Numbered from the stretch's first letter, positions 46,539 through 55,240 are shown. The stretch is DNA of 64,000 bases from Halorussus limi (GCF_023238205.1 NZ_CP096659.1:2187626-2251625); one strand, 5' to 3'. The notes: a model not told the origin generated them from the sequence alone. A program made the numbers and translations.

Positions 46539-46564
46539 CACCCCGCTCGGGAGTGTCACTTTTC
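46538..46564 (+). promoter_or_regulatory. Hairpin plus CTTTTC promoter-like element
   Basis: ACACCCC...GTGT inverted arms right after the stop codon, then CTTTTC at 46559-46564, 34 bases before the GTG at 46593. Confidence 0.6.
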
Positions 46565-46592
46565 CTACCTGAAGTGTGAATATCAGGATGTA

Positions 46593-47000
46593 GTGGCGAA
46601 CAACCAAATCTACGACGCATTTCAGGCAGCTCTGATCCCCGCGTTCGTCGTGGGCGTGCTCTCCGTCCCCGGGTTCCTCTTCGGGGGCTTCGAGTTCAAC
46701 GGCATACAGCTGGCGCTGGACTCCACGCTCACCGTCGGCGGCGTCACGGCGACGTACGGCACGGTCATCGCGATCGTGTCCTACCTGCTCGTCGGCGCGG
46801 CCAACGACGCGTGGAGTTCGGTAACGGACGCGACGACTGACGACGTTGAACGACTCGTCGTCGGCGGAGAGTTGGTCGTGCTTGCGCTCGTCCCGCTCCT
46901 TCCCTCCGTCGGTGACATCGTGACCACGACGACGTGGGGCGGACTGCTCTACGCGGCAGTCGGTCTTGCGGCCGTCTACTACGTAGCGTACACTCGATAA
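46593..47000 (+). CDS. VP3-like small integral membrane protein (copy 2)
   Basis: 135 residues, GTG start, four hydrophobic segments (about 12-32, 52-67, 88-104, 115-132). It shares layout and short motifs with the 44671 protein (GG-x-YGTV in the middle, GLLYAAVGLAAVYYVAYTR at the end). Two VP3-like genes in one element is unusual. Presumed virion membrane protein. Confidence 0.65.
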   Translation: MANNQIYDAFQAALIPAFVVGVLSVPGFLFGGFEFNGIQLALDSTLTVGGVTATYGTVIAIVSYLLVGAANDAWSSVTDATTDDVERLVVGGELVVLALVPLLPSVGDIVTTTTWGGLLYAAVGLAAVYYVAYTR

Positions 47001-47006
47001 TCAAGA

Positions 47007-47801
47007 ATGAACAGTACAAACACTAACACTACGGTTCTGAAGGCTTTTGGCGCTCTGATGGCGCTGCTGGCGGTCGTTGCCGGCGGCGCGTTCCTCGCGT
47101 CGGCAGCATCGACGTACACCATCAGCGGTAACGTGACGGACTCGTCAGGTACGGCCATCGGCAACGCGACCGTCATCGCGTACGACGGCAACGGTACGAA
47201 GCTCGCCGAGACGACGACCGCATCGGACGGGAGCTACTCGCTCTCCGTGACGGGCAACCAGACGGTCGAAGTCGTCGTGAGCAAGTCGGGCTACATCTCC
47301 GAGTCCAAGACGTGGAGCGACCTCTCGGCGAACCAGACGTACAGTCCGTCCCTCGCGATGGACTCGGACGGTGACGGCATCGGCGACGGTTCCGACGCCT
47401 ACCCGAGCTACCCCCGTCTCGAGTACACCGTCTCGGCGAACACCAGCAAGACGGTGAGCAGCGTCTACGCCGAGATCAATTCCACCAACGAGGTGACCGT
47501 GACCGTCCTCCACAACGGCACGGAACTCGGCAACACGACGCTCACTCCGTCCTCGACGCCGGTGACCGTCGAAGTCCCCGTCGAGACGACGTACGGCAAC
47601 TACACGCTCCACGTCCACGGCGTGGACAAGTCGAACGTGTCGAGTACGGGCGTGTTCTACTCGTCCGACTCAACGAGCGGCGGCACGTCGGGTAGCAGCT
47701 CCTCCGACATTGTCGGTTGGGCAGAGAGCAACCCCGCCGTCGCGGCGCTGGTCGCGCTCGTCAGTCTCGGCGCGATTGCCGCCATCCGCGAAGACCTCTG
47801 A
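47007..47801 (+). CDS. Anchored surface protein with carboxypeptidase-regulatory-like domain
   Basis: 264 residues. Signal segment about 9-34; a CarboxypepD_reg-like beta domain (ISGNVTDSSGTAIGNATVIA to SVTGNQTVEVVVSKSGY, about 37-97); a thrombospondin-3-like calcium loop DSDGDGIGDGSDAYP (about 117-131); a second beta domain; a Ser/Gly hinge and a C-terminal helix. Many Asn sequons imply glycosylation. Follows the VP3-like copy 2 by six bases, without its own CTTTTC box. Probably a virion ectodomain protein. Confidence 0.7.
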   Translation: MNSTNTNTTVLKAFGALMALLAVVAGGAFLASAASTYTISGNVTDSSGTAIGNATVIAYDGNGTKLAETTTASDGSYSLSVTGNQTVEVVVSKSGYISESKTWSDLSANQTYSPSLAMDSDGDGIGDGSDAYPSYPRLEYTVSANTSKTVSSVYAEINSTNEVTVTVLHNGTELGNTTLTPSSTPVTVEVPVETTYGNYTLHVHGVDKSNVSSTGVFYSSDSTSGGTSGSSSSDIVGWAESNPAVAALVALVSLGAIAAIREDL

Positions 47802-47852
47802 CGTGGCATAGTCCCCTCTAAACAGCCTCTCAATCAACTCAAACCAAGGATT

Positions 47853-48062
47853 ATGGTCGAAATCGACACGGACGACGTACGACACGGCGCGGAGATCACC
47901 ACGGACGTTGCGGCGGGCCTGTACGGACTCAACGCGCTCGGGTTCACACCGATCCAAGACCTCGCCGCGATTGATCCGACGAACCCGATTCTGGGCGTCG
48001 TCGCGATCCTCGCTCTGGTGAGTCTCGCCGGGACGGCGCAGATGATCTCCGAGGAGCGGTAG
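47853..48062 (+). CDS. Small membrane protein
   Basis: 69 residues with an amphipathic N-terminus and one C-terminal hydrophobic helix (PILGVVAILALVSLAGTAQM). No family recognised. Lies inside the virion-type cluster. Confidence 0.6.
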   Translation: MVEIDTDDVRHGAEITTDVAAGLYGLNALGFTPIQDLAAIDPTNPILGVVAILALVSLAGTAQMISEER

Positions 48063-48089
48063 TCGGTCGCCGACGAGGTAGATGGGGTA

Positions 48090-48108
48090 CCGTCGGGCGG
48101 GGCTTTTC
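48090..48108 (+). promoter_or_regulatory. G-rich segment plus CTTTTC promoter-like element
   Basis: CCGTCGGGCGGGG then CTTTTC at 48103-48108, 33 bases before the GTG at 48136. The stem is weak, but base composition and spacing match the other sites. Confidence 0.55.
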
Positions 48109-48135
48109 CCGTCCGAAATATTAAATTCTTGATAC

Positions 48136-49785
48136 GTGAAACGTGGCGTAATCACCGCTGCAGTCCTCTTGCTAGTCCTTTCGTCGGGCGCGGGACTGGC
48201 GGTGGCTCAGACAGCGAACGAGACGACGACCGCGACGCCAGCCGACGACTCCGACAAGGGGCAGCAGTCGGCGGAGAAGAATCAGATTATGCAGCTCGTG
48301 CTGAAGGATCCGGGCGACCTGTCCGCCGAACAACGGCGACGTGTCGTCTCGTGGCTCCTCTCGCCGGGTAATATGGACAAGCTTTCGCAGGCCGATCGGC
48401 AAGCCGTGCGGTCGTGGATGACCAAGGCCGAGGAGCAAGGCGTCTCCATCCCGAGCAAGGATGCGCTCCAGCGCGCGCTCAAGAACGCCGCCGAGTCAGG
48501 AGGATCTAGTTCCAGCGAACCGCAGAAGAACTACGACCAGTCGTGCCAGACGCGCATCTCGCCGGCGCTCTGCATCACCAACGTGACGTGGGAGGGTTCG
48601 ACGGTGACTCTCACCTTGAAGGCCGATTACCCCCACCAAATCACAATCACGGACAGCGGTTACATCATCGCCGCCGATCGCGGGACGGGGAGCAAAGTGC
48701 CCACCAAGACCGTCACCGTCTCCAGCGGCTACACGCGCGTCGGGATGGAGGTGACCAACCCCCGCGGTTCCGCCCCAGTCATCACGTTGGGGGCGAGCGG
48801 CCAGCTCTACGTGTTCAAGTCGCCGGACGGCAGCCTGTGGGCGTTCATCAACGACCCAAGCACGGACTTGATCCAAATCGCCGTCATCAGCGGGGCAATC
48901 GGCGCGATCCTCGACCTCGGACTCATCTTTGCGTGGATCCGCCACCGCGAGCAGTCCCGGTGGTACGACCTCGCCCGCGAGACGTACATCTCGCCGCCGT
49001 TCGTTCGGGGTGACGAGGATGACGATGCCATCGACAAGGCGAAGAAGACGTTCGCCGCGCACAAGGTCAGACTCACCCTTACGGTCGTCGGTGGCGCGTA
49101 CGCGGCCGCGGTACTGTTCGGGCACGCGCCCGCCCCGAACGAGATATGGAACAGCCTCAACAATCAGACGCGGCTGATCGCGGTCGGGACGGCCATCGCC
49201 GCCGCCATCTCCGCCGTCCCCGTCTACATCATCATCTCGTACTGGCGCGACGGCTCCTACGTCTACCTCATCGACGAGGACGCCGAAGACGTGGTGGATG
49301 CGGCCCTCGGCGACGAGGACGGCAAGGTGGCGATGTACCGCGGGACGCCCGAGTTGGCCAGCGACATCGAGATGGTCGAGGGTAGCAGCGTCACGCTCCG
49401 CACGACGTCGGGTCGATGCAAGCTCGTCCGAGAGTTCGACCCTGAGCGGAACGAGGGCAAGGGCGTCCTGAGCGGCCTCCACAACGACCGTGAAATCATC
49501 GTCCGTGGGAAGTCGGCGATCCACTCCAACCGCAACCAGCTCGAGGACGAGGTTCGCGGGCTCCGCAAGCTCCTGTACGCCCTCCCCGGTATCTCGGTGG
49601 CGAGCGAGAACGCCGCCGCGCGGCAGATCGCGTCCGAAGCCGAGGAGCAGCTCACCCAGCACACGTCCGTGACCCGCGATCACCTCGAGGACATCTTCGA
49701 CGACCTCGACGTGGACTGCGAGGGCGACGAGATCGGCGACACCGACGACGCGACGGGCGACGAGGAGACCCCCGACGGGGAGTGA
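48136..49785 (+). CDS. Large membrane protein, pleolipovirus ORF7-like
   Basis: 549 residues from a GTG start. Signal/anchor helix 1-24, a helical and beta ectodomain (about 30-240), three transmembrane helices (about 247-270, 313-330, 349-372) and a 175-residue acidic cytoplasmic C-terminus containing RGLRKLLYALPGISVASENAAARQ. Placed directly before the ATPase gene, as ORF7-like genes precede VP8-like genes in pleolipoviruses. Function in virion assembly is inferred from position. Confidence 0.65.
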   Translation: MKRGVITAAVLLLVLSSGAGLAVAQTANETTTATPADDSDKGQQSAEKNQIMQLVLKDPGDLSAEQRRRVVSWLLSPGNMDKLSQADRQAVRSWMTKAEEQGVSIPSKDALQRALKNAAESGGSSSSEPQKNYDQSCQTRISPALCITNVTWEGSTVTLTLKADYPHQITITDSGYIIAADRGTGSKVPTKTVTVSSGYTRVGMEVTNPRGSAPVITLGASGQLYVFKSPDGSLWAFINDPSTDLIQIAVISGAIGAILDLGLIFAWIRHREQSRWYDLARETYISPPFVRGDEDDDAIDKAKKTFAAHKVRLTLTVVGGAYAAAVLFGHAPAPNEIWNSLNNQTRLIAVGTAIAAAISAVPVYIIISYWRDGSYVYLIDEDAEDVVDAALGDEDGKVAMYRGTPELASDIEMVEGSSVTLRTTSGRCKLVREFDPERNEGKGVLSGLHNDREIIVRGKSAIHSNRNQLEDEVRGLRKLLYALPGISVASENAAARQIASEAEEQLTQHTSVTRDHLEDIFDDLDVDCEGDEIGDTDDATGDEETPDGE

Positions 49786-49817
49786 CATTTCCCACCTGAT
49801 TCTCTAGATCCGGCGAA

Positions 49818-50873
49818 GTGAGTGACGACAACGGCTACAAGGCCGGACAGATTCGCGAACTGATTGACGGTGGCAACATCGACGCCGTACTTGACGCCTA
49901 CCAGACCGACATCGACGATGCTGCGGACTTGTTGATGATGTTCGACCGAGCGGGCGTCGCTGAGGACAATCCACTCCGAGCCGCGCTCGCTCGCAAGGCA
50001 CGGACGGAGACACTCCGCGACGCCCGTCGGGAAGGGAACCTCGACACACTGTCCGCCTCGAGCGGCTTGACCGACAATCGCGTCGACGCCGGCGACCGCG
50101 ACCTGAGTGACGAAGTGAACCGGCTATTCCGTCCGTCTGACCGGGATCATATGCTCAACCTCGTCCTGTACGCCCCACCGCCGCCGGAAGGCCCGACCGG
50201 CGTCGGCAAGACGGACTTCGCCTACAGGATCCTCGAAGAAGCGATCATCGAACACCTCCCGTACGGGGGCCTCGAAGTCTCCAGCAACAACCGAAGCGAC
50301 CCGTTCCCCGATGTGGAGTCGTGGATGGAGCTAGAGGAGTGGCTGGAAGAGACGGATGGCACAAAGGCATTCGTTTGGGACGAGGCCGCACAGGTCTTGC
50401 AGTACGCCGATATGTCTGCAGGAAAGGCCCTGAGCCAGCTCATCAAGCTCCTACGGAAGTACAACTGCCACCTGATCCTAATCGCGCACACAGGGAAGGA
50501 CATCCCGAAGGACGTGCGCCGGATGGTACTCTTCTGCCAGAAGGAGAGCAAGAAAGAGGCCACCATCGGCGCGGGGCTGGAGGAGGACTCGTCCAGTTGG
50601 ATGGTGATTCGCGACGAGATGATGCAGTTCCGCGACATCGACGCCACCTCCATCGAGTACGACTCCGAGGGAGACACAGGCGACTTCGAGTTCGACAAGG
50701 ACGAAAACGGCGATGACGCCGACGAGAGCAACGAACTCGAACTGCGGAAGTGCCGGGGCCACAACCGGCACGGCGAGGGATGCGGCCAGCGCACGCGCCA
50801 CGAGAGCGGGTACTGTGACGCGCATCGCGACCAGTGGGGCGGCGACCCCGACCCGCGGCTCGGCGACGAGTAG
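49818..50873 (+). CDS. P-loop ATPase, pleolipovirus VP8-like, with zinc-binding tail
   Basis: 351 residues, GTG start. Walker A is APPPPEGPTGVGKTDFAYRI (about residues 116-135), Walker B KAFVWDEAAQVL (about 181), and LILIAHTGKD is a sensor-1-like strand. The acidic C-terminus carries a Cys/His cluster CRGHNRHGEGCGQRTRHESG followed by YCDAH, resembling a small zinc finger. VP8-like NTPases are conserved in pleolipoviruses and presumed to serve assembly or genome handling. Confidence 0.75.
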   Translation: MSDDNGYKAGQIRELIDGGNIDAVLDAYQTDIDDAADLLMMFDRAGVAEDNPLRAALARKARTETLRDARREGNLDTLSASSGLTDNRVDAGDRDLSDEVNRLFRPSDRDHMLNLVLYAPPPPEGPTGVGKTDFAYRILEEAIIEHLPYGGLEVSSNNRSDPFPDVESWMELEEWLEETDGTKAFVWDEAAQVLQYADMSAGKALSQLIKLLRKYNCHLILIAHTGKDIPKDVRRMVLFCQKESKKEATIGAGLEEDSSSWMVIRDEMMQFRDIDATSIEYDSEGDTGDFEFDKDENGDDADESNELELRKCRGHNRHGEGCGQRTRHESGYCDAHRDQWGGDPDPRLGDE

Positions 50874-50965
50874 ACGTTTTTAATGTCCCTATCGTGAGAG
50901 ATAGATCGGGCTCAGAAGCGTTTCTTAACGGTGTATTTTTGACAATTGGACGATGTCTGGTAAGT

Positions 50966-51889
50966 ATGTTAGGACGTCTCCGCTCTATCGCAGATACTCT
51001 CCATTCTCGTCTTACGGTCGCCCGAGCGCGACTGCACATGAAGCGAGTGAGTTTGATGAAGCACGTCCGCTTCGAGATGGACGGTTGGAAGCCGAAGGTT
51101 GTTCTTGACGAACAGTATGAGGGCTTCGTCGTGTGGGGTTCAAGGATGACCACCGCTTTCGGCATCCTCACAAGCCTTCTCCTCATTCCGCCACCCATCA
51201 GTTTCGTCGTCGCTGTCGTGCTGGCCGGTCTTGACCTGTTCTTCGAACGCATCTCTCTGATGGTACAGAGCATGTTCGTTCAGCCACTCCCGGAGACGTG
51301 GGACTCTGATGCTTGGCAGGGGAACCTCTACCAGTTCGACCAAGGGATGTGGGGCATCGGCCTGCTGTTTGATGACGAGAAGATAGCTCGGGTCGCGTTG
51401 GAAACCATTCGGGCGTGGAACTACGACGAGGACATCGATCGAGGGGACAACATCAAGATGAGCTTCGTCGAGATGGACGACGGCGGATATATGACCTACG
51501 TCTACCCCTCCAGCGAACGAGAGGTTTTGAAAGAGGCAGCGAAGGCGGTGGAGCGAGAGCAGATTGAGCAAGGGAAGATCAGAGAACACTACCAGAGTCA
51601 CTTTCAGATGATCATCGCGCAGGATTTCGATAATCCACCGAGATCGCACTTCCGGCGGTTCAAGAACCACTACAACGGCGGCCGAGTGATGCTGAACACG
51701 TTCACGACAGAACGGTTGAAGGATAGAGGGTCGGGCCCAATTGACGGCCTTCCTGATGGGTTTGGTGGTGTGCCGTCGGTAGACCCCGTCTCGCTGAAAG
51801 AGGTCAAGATTGTCAATCAGGAAGACCTTGAACAGGACTCGGTGGAGTACCAGCATCTGAAGTACGTGATGCCTCTGTTGGAGAACTAG
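50966..51889 (+). CDS. Unknown protein with one or two membrane helices
   Basis: 307 residues from ATG 50966. Helices lie at about residues 55-85 (AFGILTSLLLIPPPISFVVAVVLAGLDLFF); the remainder is soluble. GTGTATTTTTGAC lies about 31 bases before this ATG, which supports the start and separate transcription. It is AT-richer than neighbours and has less acidic composition. No family recognised. Confidence 0.65.
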   Translation: MLGRLRSIADTLHSRLTVARARLHMKRVSLMKHVRFEMDGWKPKVVLDEQYEGFVVWGSRMTTAFGILTSLLLIPPPISFVVAVVLAGLDLFFERISLMVQSMFVQPLPETWDSDAWQGNLYQFDQGMWGIGLLFDDEKIARVALETIRAWNYDEDIDRGDNIKMSFVEMDDGGYMTYVYPSSEREVLKEAAKAVEREQIEQGKIREHYQSHFQMIIAQDFDNPPRSHFRRFKNHYNGGRVMLNTFTTERLKDRGSGPIDGLPDGFGGVPSVDPVSLKEVKIVNQEDLEQDSVEYQHLKYVMPLLEN

Positions 51890-52122
51890 ATCCGATCACC
51901 TCAGGACGGCATACCCGCTTTAGTGGTGATGAAGACTCCTTCTGTGTCTCGATGGCGAGGAGACGCCCCTTCGCGGCCGCGTGTCGCGTGCGTCGCCCGC
52001 GGGCTGGCACGCGCGCCATTAGTCCCGCCGTACCCCCCTCCCCCCGGATCCGTGCTCACTTAGATGTGACCCACGGTCGAGTGGGACGTAAATGGCCGCG
52101 CGCCGGAGCCGGCGAGTATCGG
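51890..52122. other. Intergenic region after the virion-type cluster
   Basis: About 230 bases, with a C-tract (CCCCCCTCCCCCC near 52032) and a GTAAATGG box about 35 bases before the next small gene. An open frame through it encodes Arg/Pro-rich, non-halophilic sequence, so I call no gene. Confidence 0.4.
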
Positions 52123-52245
52123 ATGTGTGACTGTTCTCCCGACAACGATCCAGATCTAGATGTCGAGAACAAGGAGATCGGCGACGACTACAAGCTAGTC
52201 GTGGTGTGCCGCCGCTGTGGAGTTGTGGTCGATCGTGTCGAGTAA
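52123..52245 (+). CDS. Tiny zinc-binding protein
   Basis: 40 residues: MCDCSPDNDPDLDVENKE, then VVVCRRCGVVVDRVE, giving a CxC and a CxxC pair fit for one zinc. Acidic and halophilic in composition from this ATG onward. A CCGGGT...ACCCGG hairpin follows at about 52,252. Confidence 0.5.
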   Translation: MCDCSPDNDPDLDVENKEIGDDYKLVVVCRRCGVVVDRVE

Positions 52246-52397
52246 GGGATGCCGGGTGGAACCCGGGGCGGTTAGACAAACGCACGCTGCGCGACAGCGA
52301 CTGACTGACAGACGATACCACCGACGGCCGCCGTATCGTGTCGGCGGCACTCACTACTTGTCGAGGAGGTGGTAAAAGCGTCTCGCGGCTCGGGGGT

Positions 52398-53036
52398 CTA
52401 CCACTGCCAACCCACGCCGTCCGCCCACGCGGCCAACTCGTTGATCGGTCGGAGCATCGAGGCGGTCATAGTCCAGTTCTCCTGCTGCCACGTCGGCGGC
52501 CCTTCGCGCCAGCCCTCGGCGAGCAACTCCTCACGCGTCGTCCAGCCGTGGATGACGGCCCACTCGGAGTCCCACGTCTGCGCCAGCACGTAGGCGTCCG
52601 CCGGCCCGCTCTCGGCCTTCGACTCCTCGACGAGAAGCCGAGGCGGATCGCCGACGGGCGCGCCACCGTACGCCTTGATGTCGATGGCGCGTTCTTCGAC
52701 GCCACGGCGAAGCTCGAGATCCACGCCGGCGTCGCCGTCGGGAGAGACGGAGAGGTCGAGTGCCTCCAGCACGGGGAGGCCGAGCGCCATCGCCGTGGCG
52801 ACTTCGCCGGCGACGCCGGTAACGTGCTTGTCCGCCGTCCCGTCGTCCTTGTCGCCGGTGAGGAGTACGTCGGTCGTACGACCGTCCTCGTAGCTCGCGG
52901 CGCGAGCATCCGTTACGAGGTCGATGATCTCCCAGCAGTCGCCGTCGAGCGGCACGACCGTGTAGTCGTGCGTCCAGTGCGGCACGCTGGGTTTGTCGGT
53001 AGGCTGTGCGTCGGTGGAGGGGTTCTGCGTGCTCAT
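52398..53036 (-). CDS. PD-(D/E)XK nuclease-fold protein
   Basis: 212 residues. The centre reads GVAGEVATAMALGLP (Glu on the first helix, about 77), then DAGVDLEL (Asp, about 105) and RAIDIKAYGG-like AIDIKAYGG (D-x-K, about 118-120), the order of a PD-(D/E)XK active site; DAYVLAQTWDSEWAVIHGW follows like the Mrr/Vsr-type strand. I infer a DNA nuclease for element maintenance or defence. Second gene of a minus-strand pair. Confidence 0.6.
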   Translation of the reverse strand: MSTQNPSTDAQPTDKPSVPHWTHDYTVVPLDGDCWEIIDLVTDARAASYEDGRTTDVLLTGDKDDGTADKHVTGVAGEVATAMALGLPVLEALDLSVSPDGDAGVDLELRRGVEERAIDIKAYGGAPVGDPPRLLVEESKAESGPADAYVLAQTWDSEWAVIHGWTTREELLAEGWREGPPTWQQENWTMTASMLRPINELAAWADGVGWQW

Positions 53037-53158
53037 ATTTGGAGGACGGCCGGTTCAACTCGTCAGCGGGGCCTCGGTCATCGTCAGGCCCGCCGGGGGC
53101 CAATCCGGGGGCGACCGGGCACGAAGCCCGGTTTCGACCATTTGCGGGAGCGGGTGGG

Positions 53159-53752
53159 TCAGTCGTCGCCGTACGTCGGCGGCTCGGCGAGCGTGAGCTG
53201 GTCGTCGTCATCCGTCGCGCCGGCGCGGTCGGGTACGGGAGTGGCGTCGCGGGTCTCGGTGAAGCTACCCGGGTAGATCACCAGCTCGCGGTCGGCGCCG
53301 GCGATGGCTACGACGTAGCGCGTCTCGTCATCATAGACTGTACCGAGAGCAGGCGTCTTACCCGCTGGCACAGTCTCCTCCTCGGCGTACCACGTGGCGT
53401 CAATGGTCTGCTCGGCCACGTCGCGGGCCAGCTGTTCGGCGTCCGCGAAGTCCACCTCCTCGGGGATGCGCTGCGCTTCGGTGGGGCCTACGCGCTCGTA
53501 GCTCCACGAGACGATCTCCGTGCGCTCCTCGCGGAGAGACTCGGCGAGATCGCGCGCCGCCTCGACGCCGCTGACGCGATCGTCGATGTAGTGGGCGTTC
53601 TCGGCGAGGTCGCGGTCGTCAGTCGGCTGGCCACCGTCCGTGGCCAGTACCTTCTCCTCAAGTTCTTCGAGGGCGCCGGCGACCGGCGGTACGTCGTCGG
53701 AGGGGCTGGTTTCAGAGCGGTCAGTTGCGGATTCGTCGTCGGTGTGACGCAT
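53159..53752 (-). CDS. Unknown acidic protein of the divergent regulatory region
   Basis: 197 residues from ATG 53752. No DNA-binding motif is obvious; the C-terminal half (IVYPGSFTET region) could be a small beta fold. A perfect GTTTATACC on the minus strand lies about 30 bases before this ATG, giving a leaderless transcript and excluding the longer, Cys/Arg-rich upstream frame. Followed after 122 bases by the nuclease-like gene. Confidence 0.6.
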   Translation of the reverse strand: MRHTDDESATDRSETSPSDDVPPVAGALEELEEKVLATDGGQPTDDRDLAENAHYIDDRVSGVEAARDLAESLREERTEIVSWSYERVGPTEAQRIPEEVDFADAEQLARDVAEQTIDATWYAEEETVPAGKTPALGTVYDDETRYVVAIAGADRELVIYPGSFTETRDATPVPDRAGATDDDDQLTLAEPPTYGDD

Positions 53753-53909
53753 CCACCTCGTGTTCAGTGGGTGATAGGTATAAACTCCTCGGGCGTAGGG
53801 GTTACTCCGTAAACACCTACAAACACAGGTATGAAGTGGGCTACAACGCCGTACCACCTACGCTATCCCAGCGCCTAAGAGTATCAGGAACCAAATAACA
53901 AACGCGGAA
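53753..53909. promoter_or_regulatory. Divergent control region with GTAGGKG operator-like repeats
   Basis: 157 bases between two divergent genes. Inverted copies GTAGGGGT (53795-53802) and ACACCTAC (53813-53820), plus ACCACCTAC (53853-53861), form three sites between the two TATA-like boxes (53778-53786 for the minus gene, about 53874-53884 for the plus gene). This is the layout of a lysogeny-type switch. Confidence 0.55.
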
Positions 53910-54278
53910 ATGGAAGCACAGAACGACGACAAGACCGCATCCGAGAAGGTTCTCGATGTCCTCGAAGACGAGTACCGCGCAACCCCCTACCTCCTGCGCG
54001 AGCGCACGGATCTTAGCAAGCAGCGACTCAACCGCGTCCTCAACCGTCTCCGAGCGAGCGGGGACGTGACCAAGGTCTGCCGTGGTCTCTACGAGATAGG
54101 CGACGGTCACACCAACCCCTATACGAGCGCACGCGTCCAACAGCGCGGCGCAATCAAGTTTGCAGACGCGCTCTGCAGCGCCCTGAGTGACGAGACGCTC
54201 GCAGCCATCGAAGACGAACTTGACGGGCTCAACCCCTCCGACCTCGACTTCGGCGACGACGCCGGTGATGAGCGATGA
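53910..54278 (+). CDS. Winged-helix transcriptional regulator
   Basis: 122 residues. ASEKVLDVLEDEYRATPYLLRERTDLSKQRLNRVLNRLRASGDVTKVCRGLYEIG (about residues 10-64) is a complete winged helix: recognition helix SKQRLNRVLNRLR and a wing with GLYEIG. C-terminal half is acidic. Divergent from the 53752 gene across repeat operators, so it is the best candidate for the element's repressor. Confidence 0.75.
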   Translation: MEAQNDDKTASEKVLDVLEDEYRATPYLLRERTDLSKQRLNRVLNRLRASGDVTKVCRGLYEIGDGHTNPYTSARVQQRGAIKFADALCSALSDETLAAIEDELDGLNPSDLDFGDDAGDER

Positions 54279-54550
54279 CCGACCGCCCGCTCTCGCCCAG
54301 CGAGTTCGCCGAGGCGGTCGCCGACTACGCCGACTCTATAGACGACGAGGGACACGTCCGCCTCGCTTACGCCGGCCAGCTCGCCGCAATCGACGATCCC
54401 GACCGCGAGCCGCTCTCTCCCGTCGAGTTCTCGGCGGCAATCATCGCCAACGCCGGCGTCAACGTCGGCGCAGCCGACCGCAATCGGCTGGAACACGCGT
54501 ACCAGCAACAGATCGAGGCCGCGCGACGCGTGGGTGGTGGTCGTGAGTGA
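54275..54550 (+). CDS. Small acidic protein, unknown
   Basis: 91 residues with two similar halves, each of the form LSPxEFAxAVADYA / LSPVEFSAAIIANA followed by LAYAGQLA / LEHAYQQQ. This internal repeat of about 45 residues suggests a duplicated helical hairpin. Overlaps the regulator stop by four bases and the next gene's start, so it is in one operon. Confidence 0.6.
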   Translation: MTDRPLSPSEFAEAVADYADSIDDEGHVRLAYAGQLAAIDDPDREPLSPVEFSAAIIANAGVNVGAADRNRLEHAYQQQIEAARRVGGGRE

Positions 54551-55196
54551 TACTACCGCCCTCCTCCCCACGCTCAACGAGGCCGTGACGGTCGCCGACG
54601 TGGTCGACGGTCTCCGCGACGAGGGGTTCGATGACGTGCTCGTGATGGACGGCGGATCCACCGACGGGACGCCGCAACTCGCTCGTGACGCCGGCGCGCA
54701 CGTCGAAGTCCAGACCGGCGCGGGCAAGGGACAGGCCGTCCGCGAGGCGATGCGCGACCACATCGACGCCGAGTACGTCGTGATGCTTGACGCCGACGGC
54801 ACGTACGATCCCGCCGACGCCCACCGACTCCTCAACCCTCTGCGCGCCGGCGAGGCCAACCACGCCATCGGAGAGCGACTCGACGCAAGCAACGCCAGTG
54901 CGTGGCCACCCCACCGCTACCTCGGCAACCTCGCGTTCGAGGCGATGTTTGAGTTCCGGCGCGGGGAACGGTGGGACATCCTTAGCGGCTACCGAGCGTG
55001 GACGCAAGACGCGTGGGACGCGATGGGCGTGGACGCCGACGGCTGGGGTATCGAGACGGCCCTCGCGCGTGAGGCGCTGGAGACGTCGGGAGTCGAGACC
55101 GCCGTCGTCCCCGTCTCCTACGCTCCCCGCCCCGACGGAAGCGAGTCCAAGCTCTCGCCGCTCGTCGCCGTCCCGGAGATCCTCTCCGAGATGTGA
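54543..55196 (+). CDS. GT2-family glycosyltransferase (dolichol-phosphate mannosyltransferase-like)
   Basis: 217 residues from a GTG overlapping the previous stop. LLPTLNEAVTVADVVDGLRD, VMDGGSTDGTPQLA and the DxD-type VVMLDADGTYDP (about residues 78-89) define a GT2 enzyme, with ILSGYRAWT and GIETALAREA further on. It lacks the usual C-terminal membrane region of cellular AglJ/DPM enzymes, so it is a soluble, minimal form. Probably changes glycans on the element's surface proteins or host lipids. Confidence 0.85.
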   Translation: MSDTTALLPTLNEAVTVADVVDGLRDEGFDDVLVMDGGSTDGTPQLARDAGAHVEVQTGAGKGQAVREAMRDHIDAEYVVMLDADGTYDPADAHRLLNPLRAGEANHAIGERLDASNASAWPPHRYLGNLAFEAMFEFRRGERWDILSGYRAWTQDAWDAMGVDADGWGIETALAREALETSGVETAVVPVSYAPRPDGSESKLSPLVAVPEILSEM

Positions 55197-55240
55197 CCTC
55201 CTCACTGCGCTAGCAATGTGAGCAGCCCGCCCGCGCCGGC

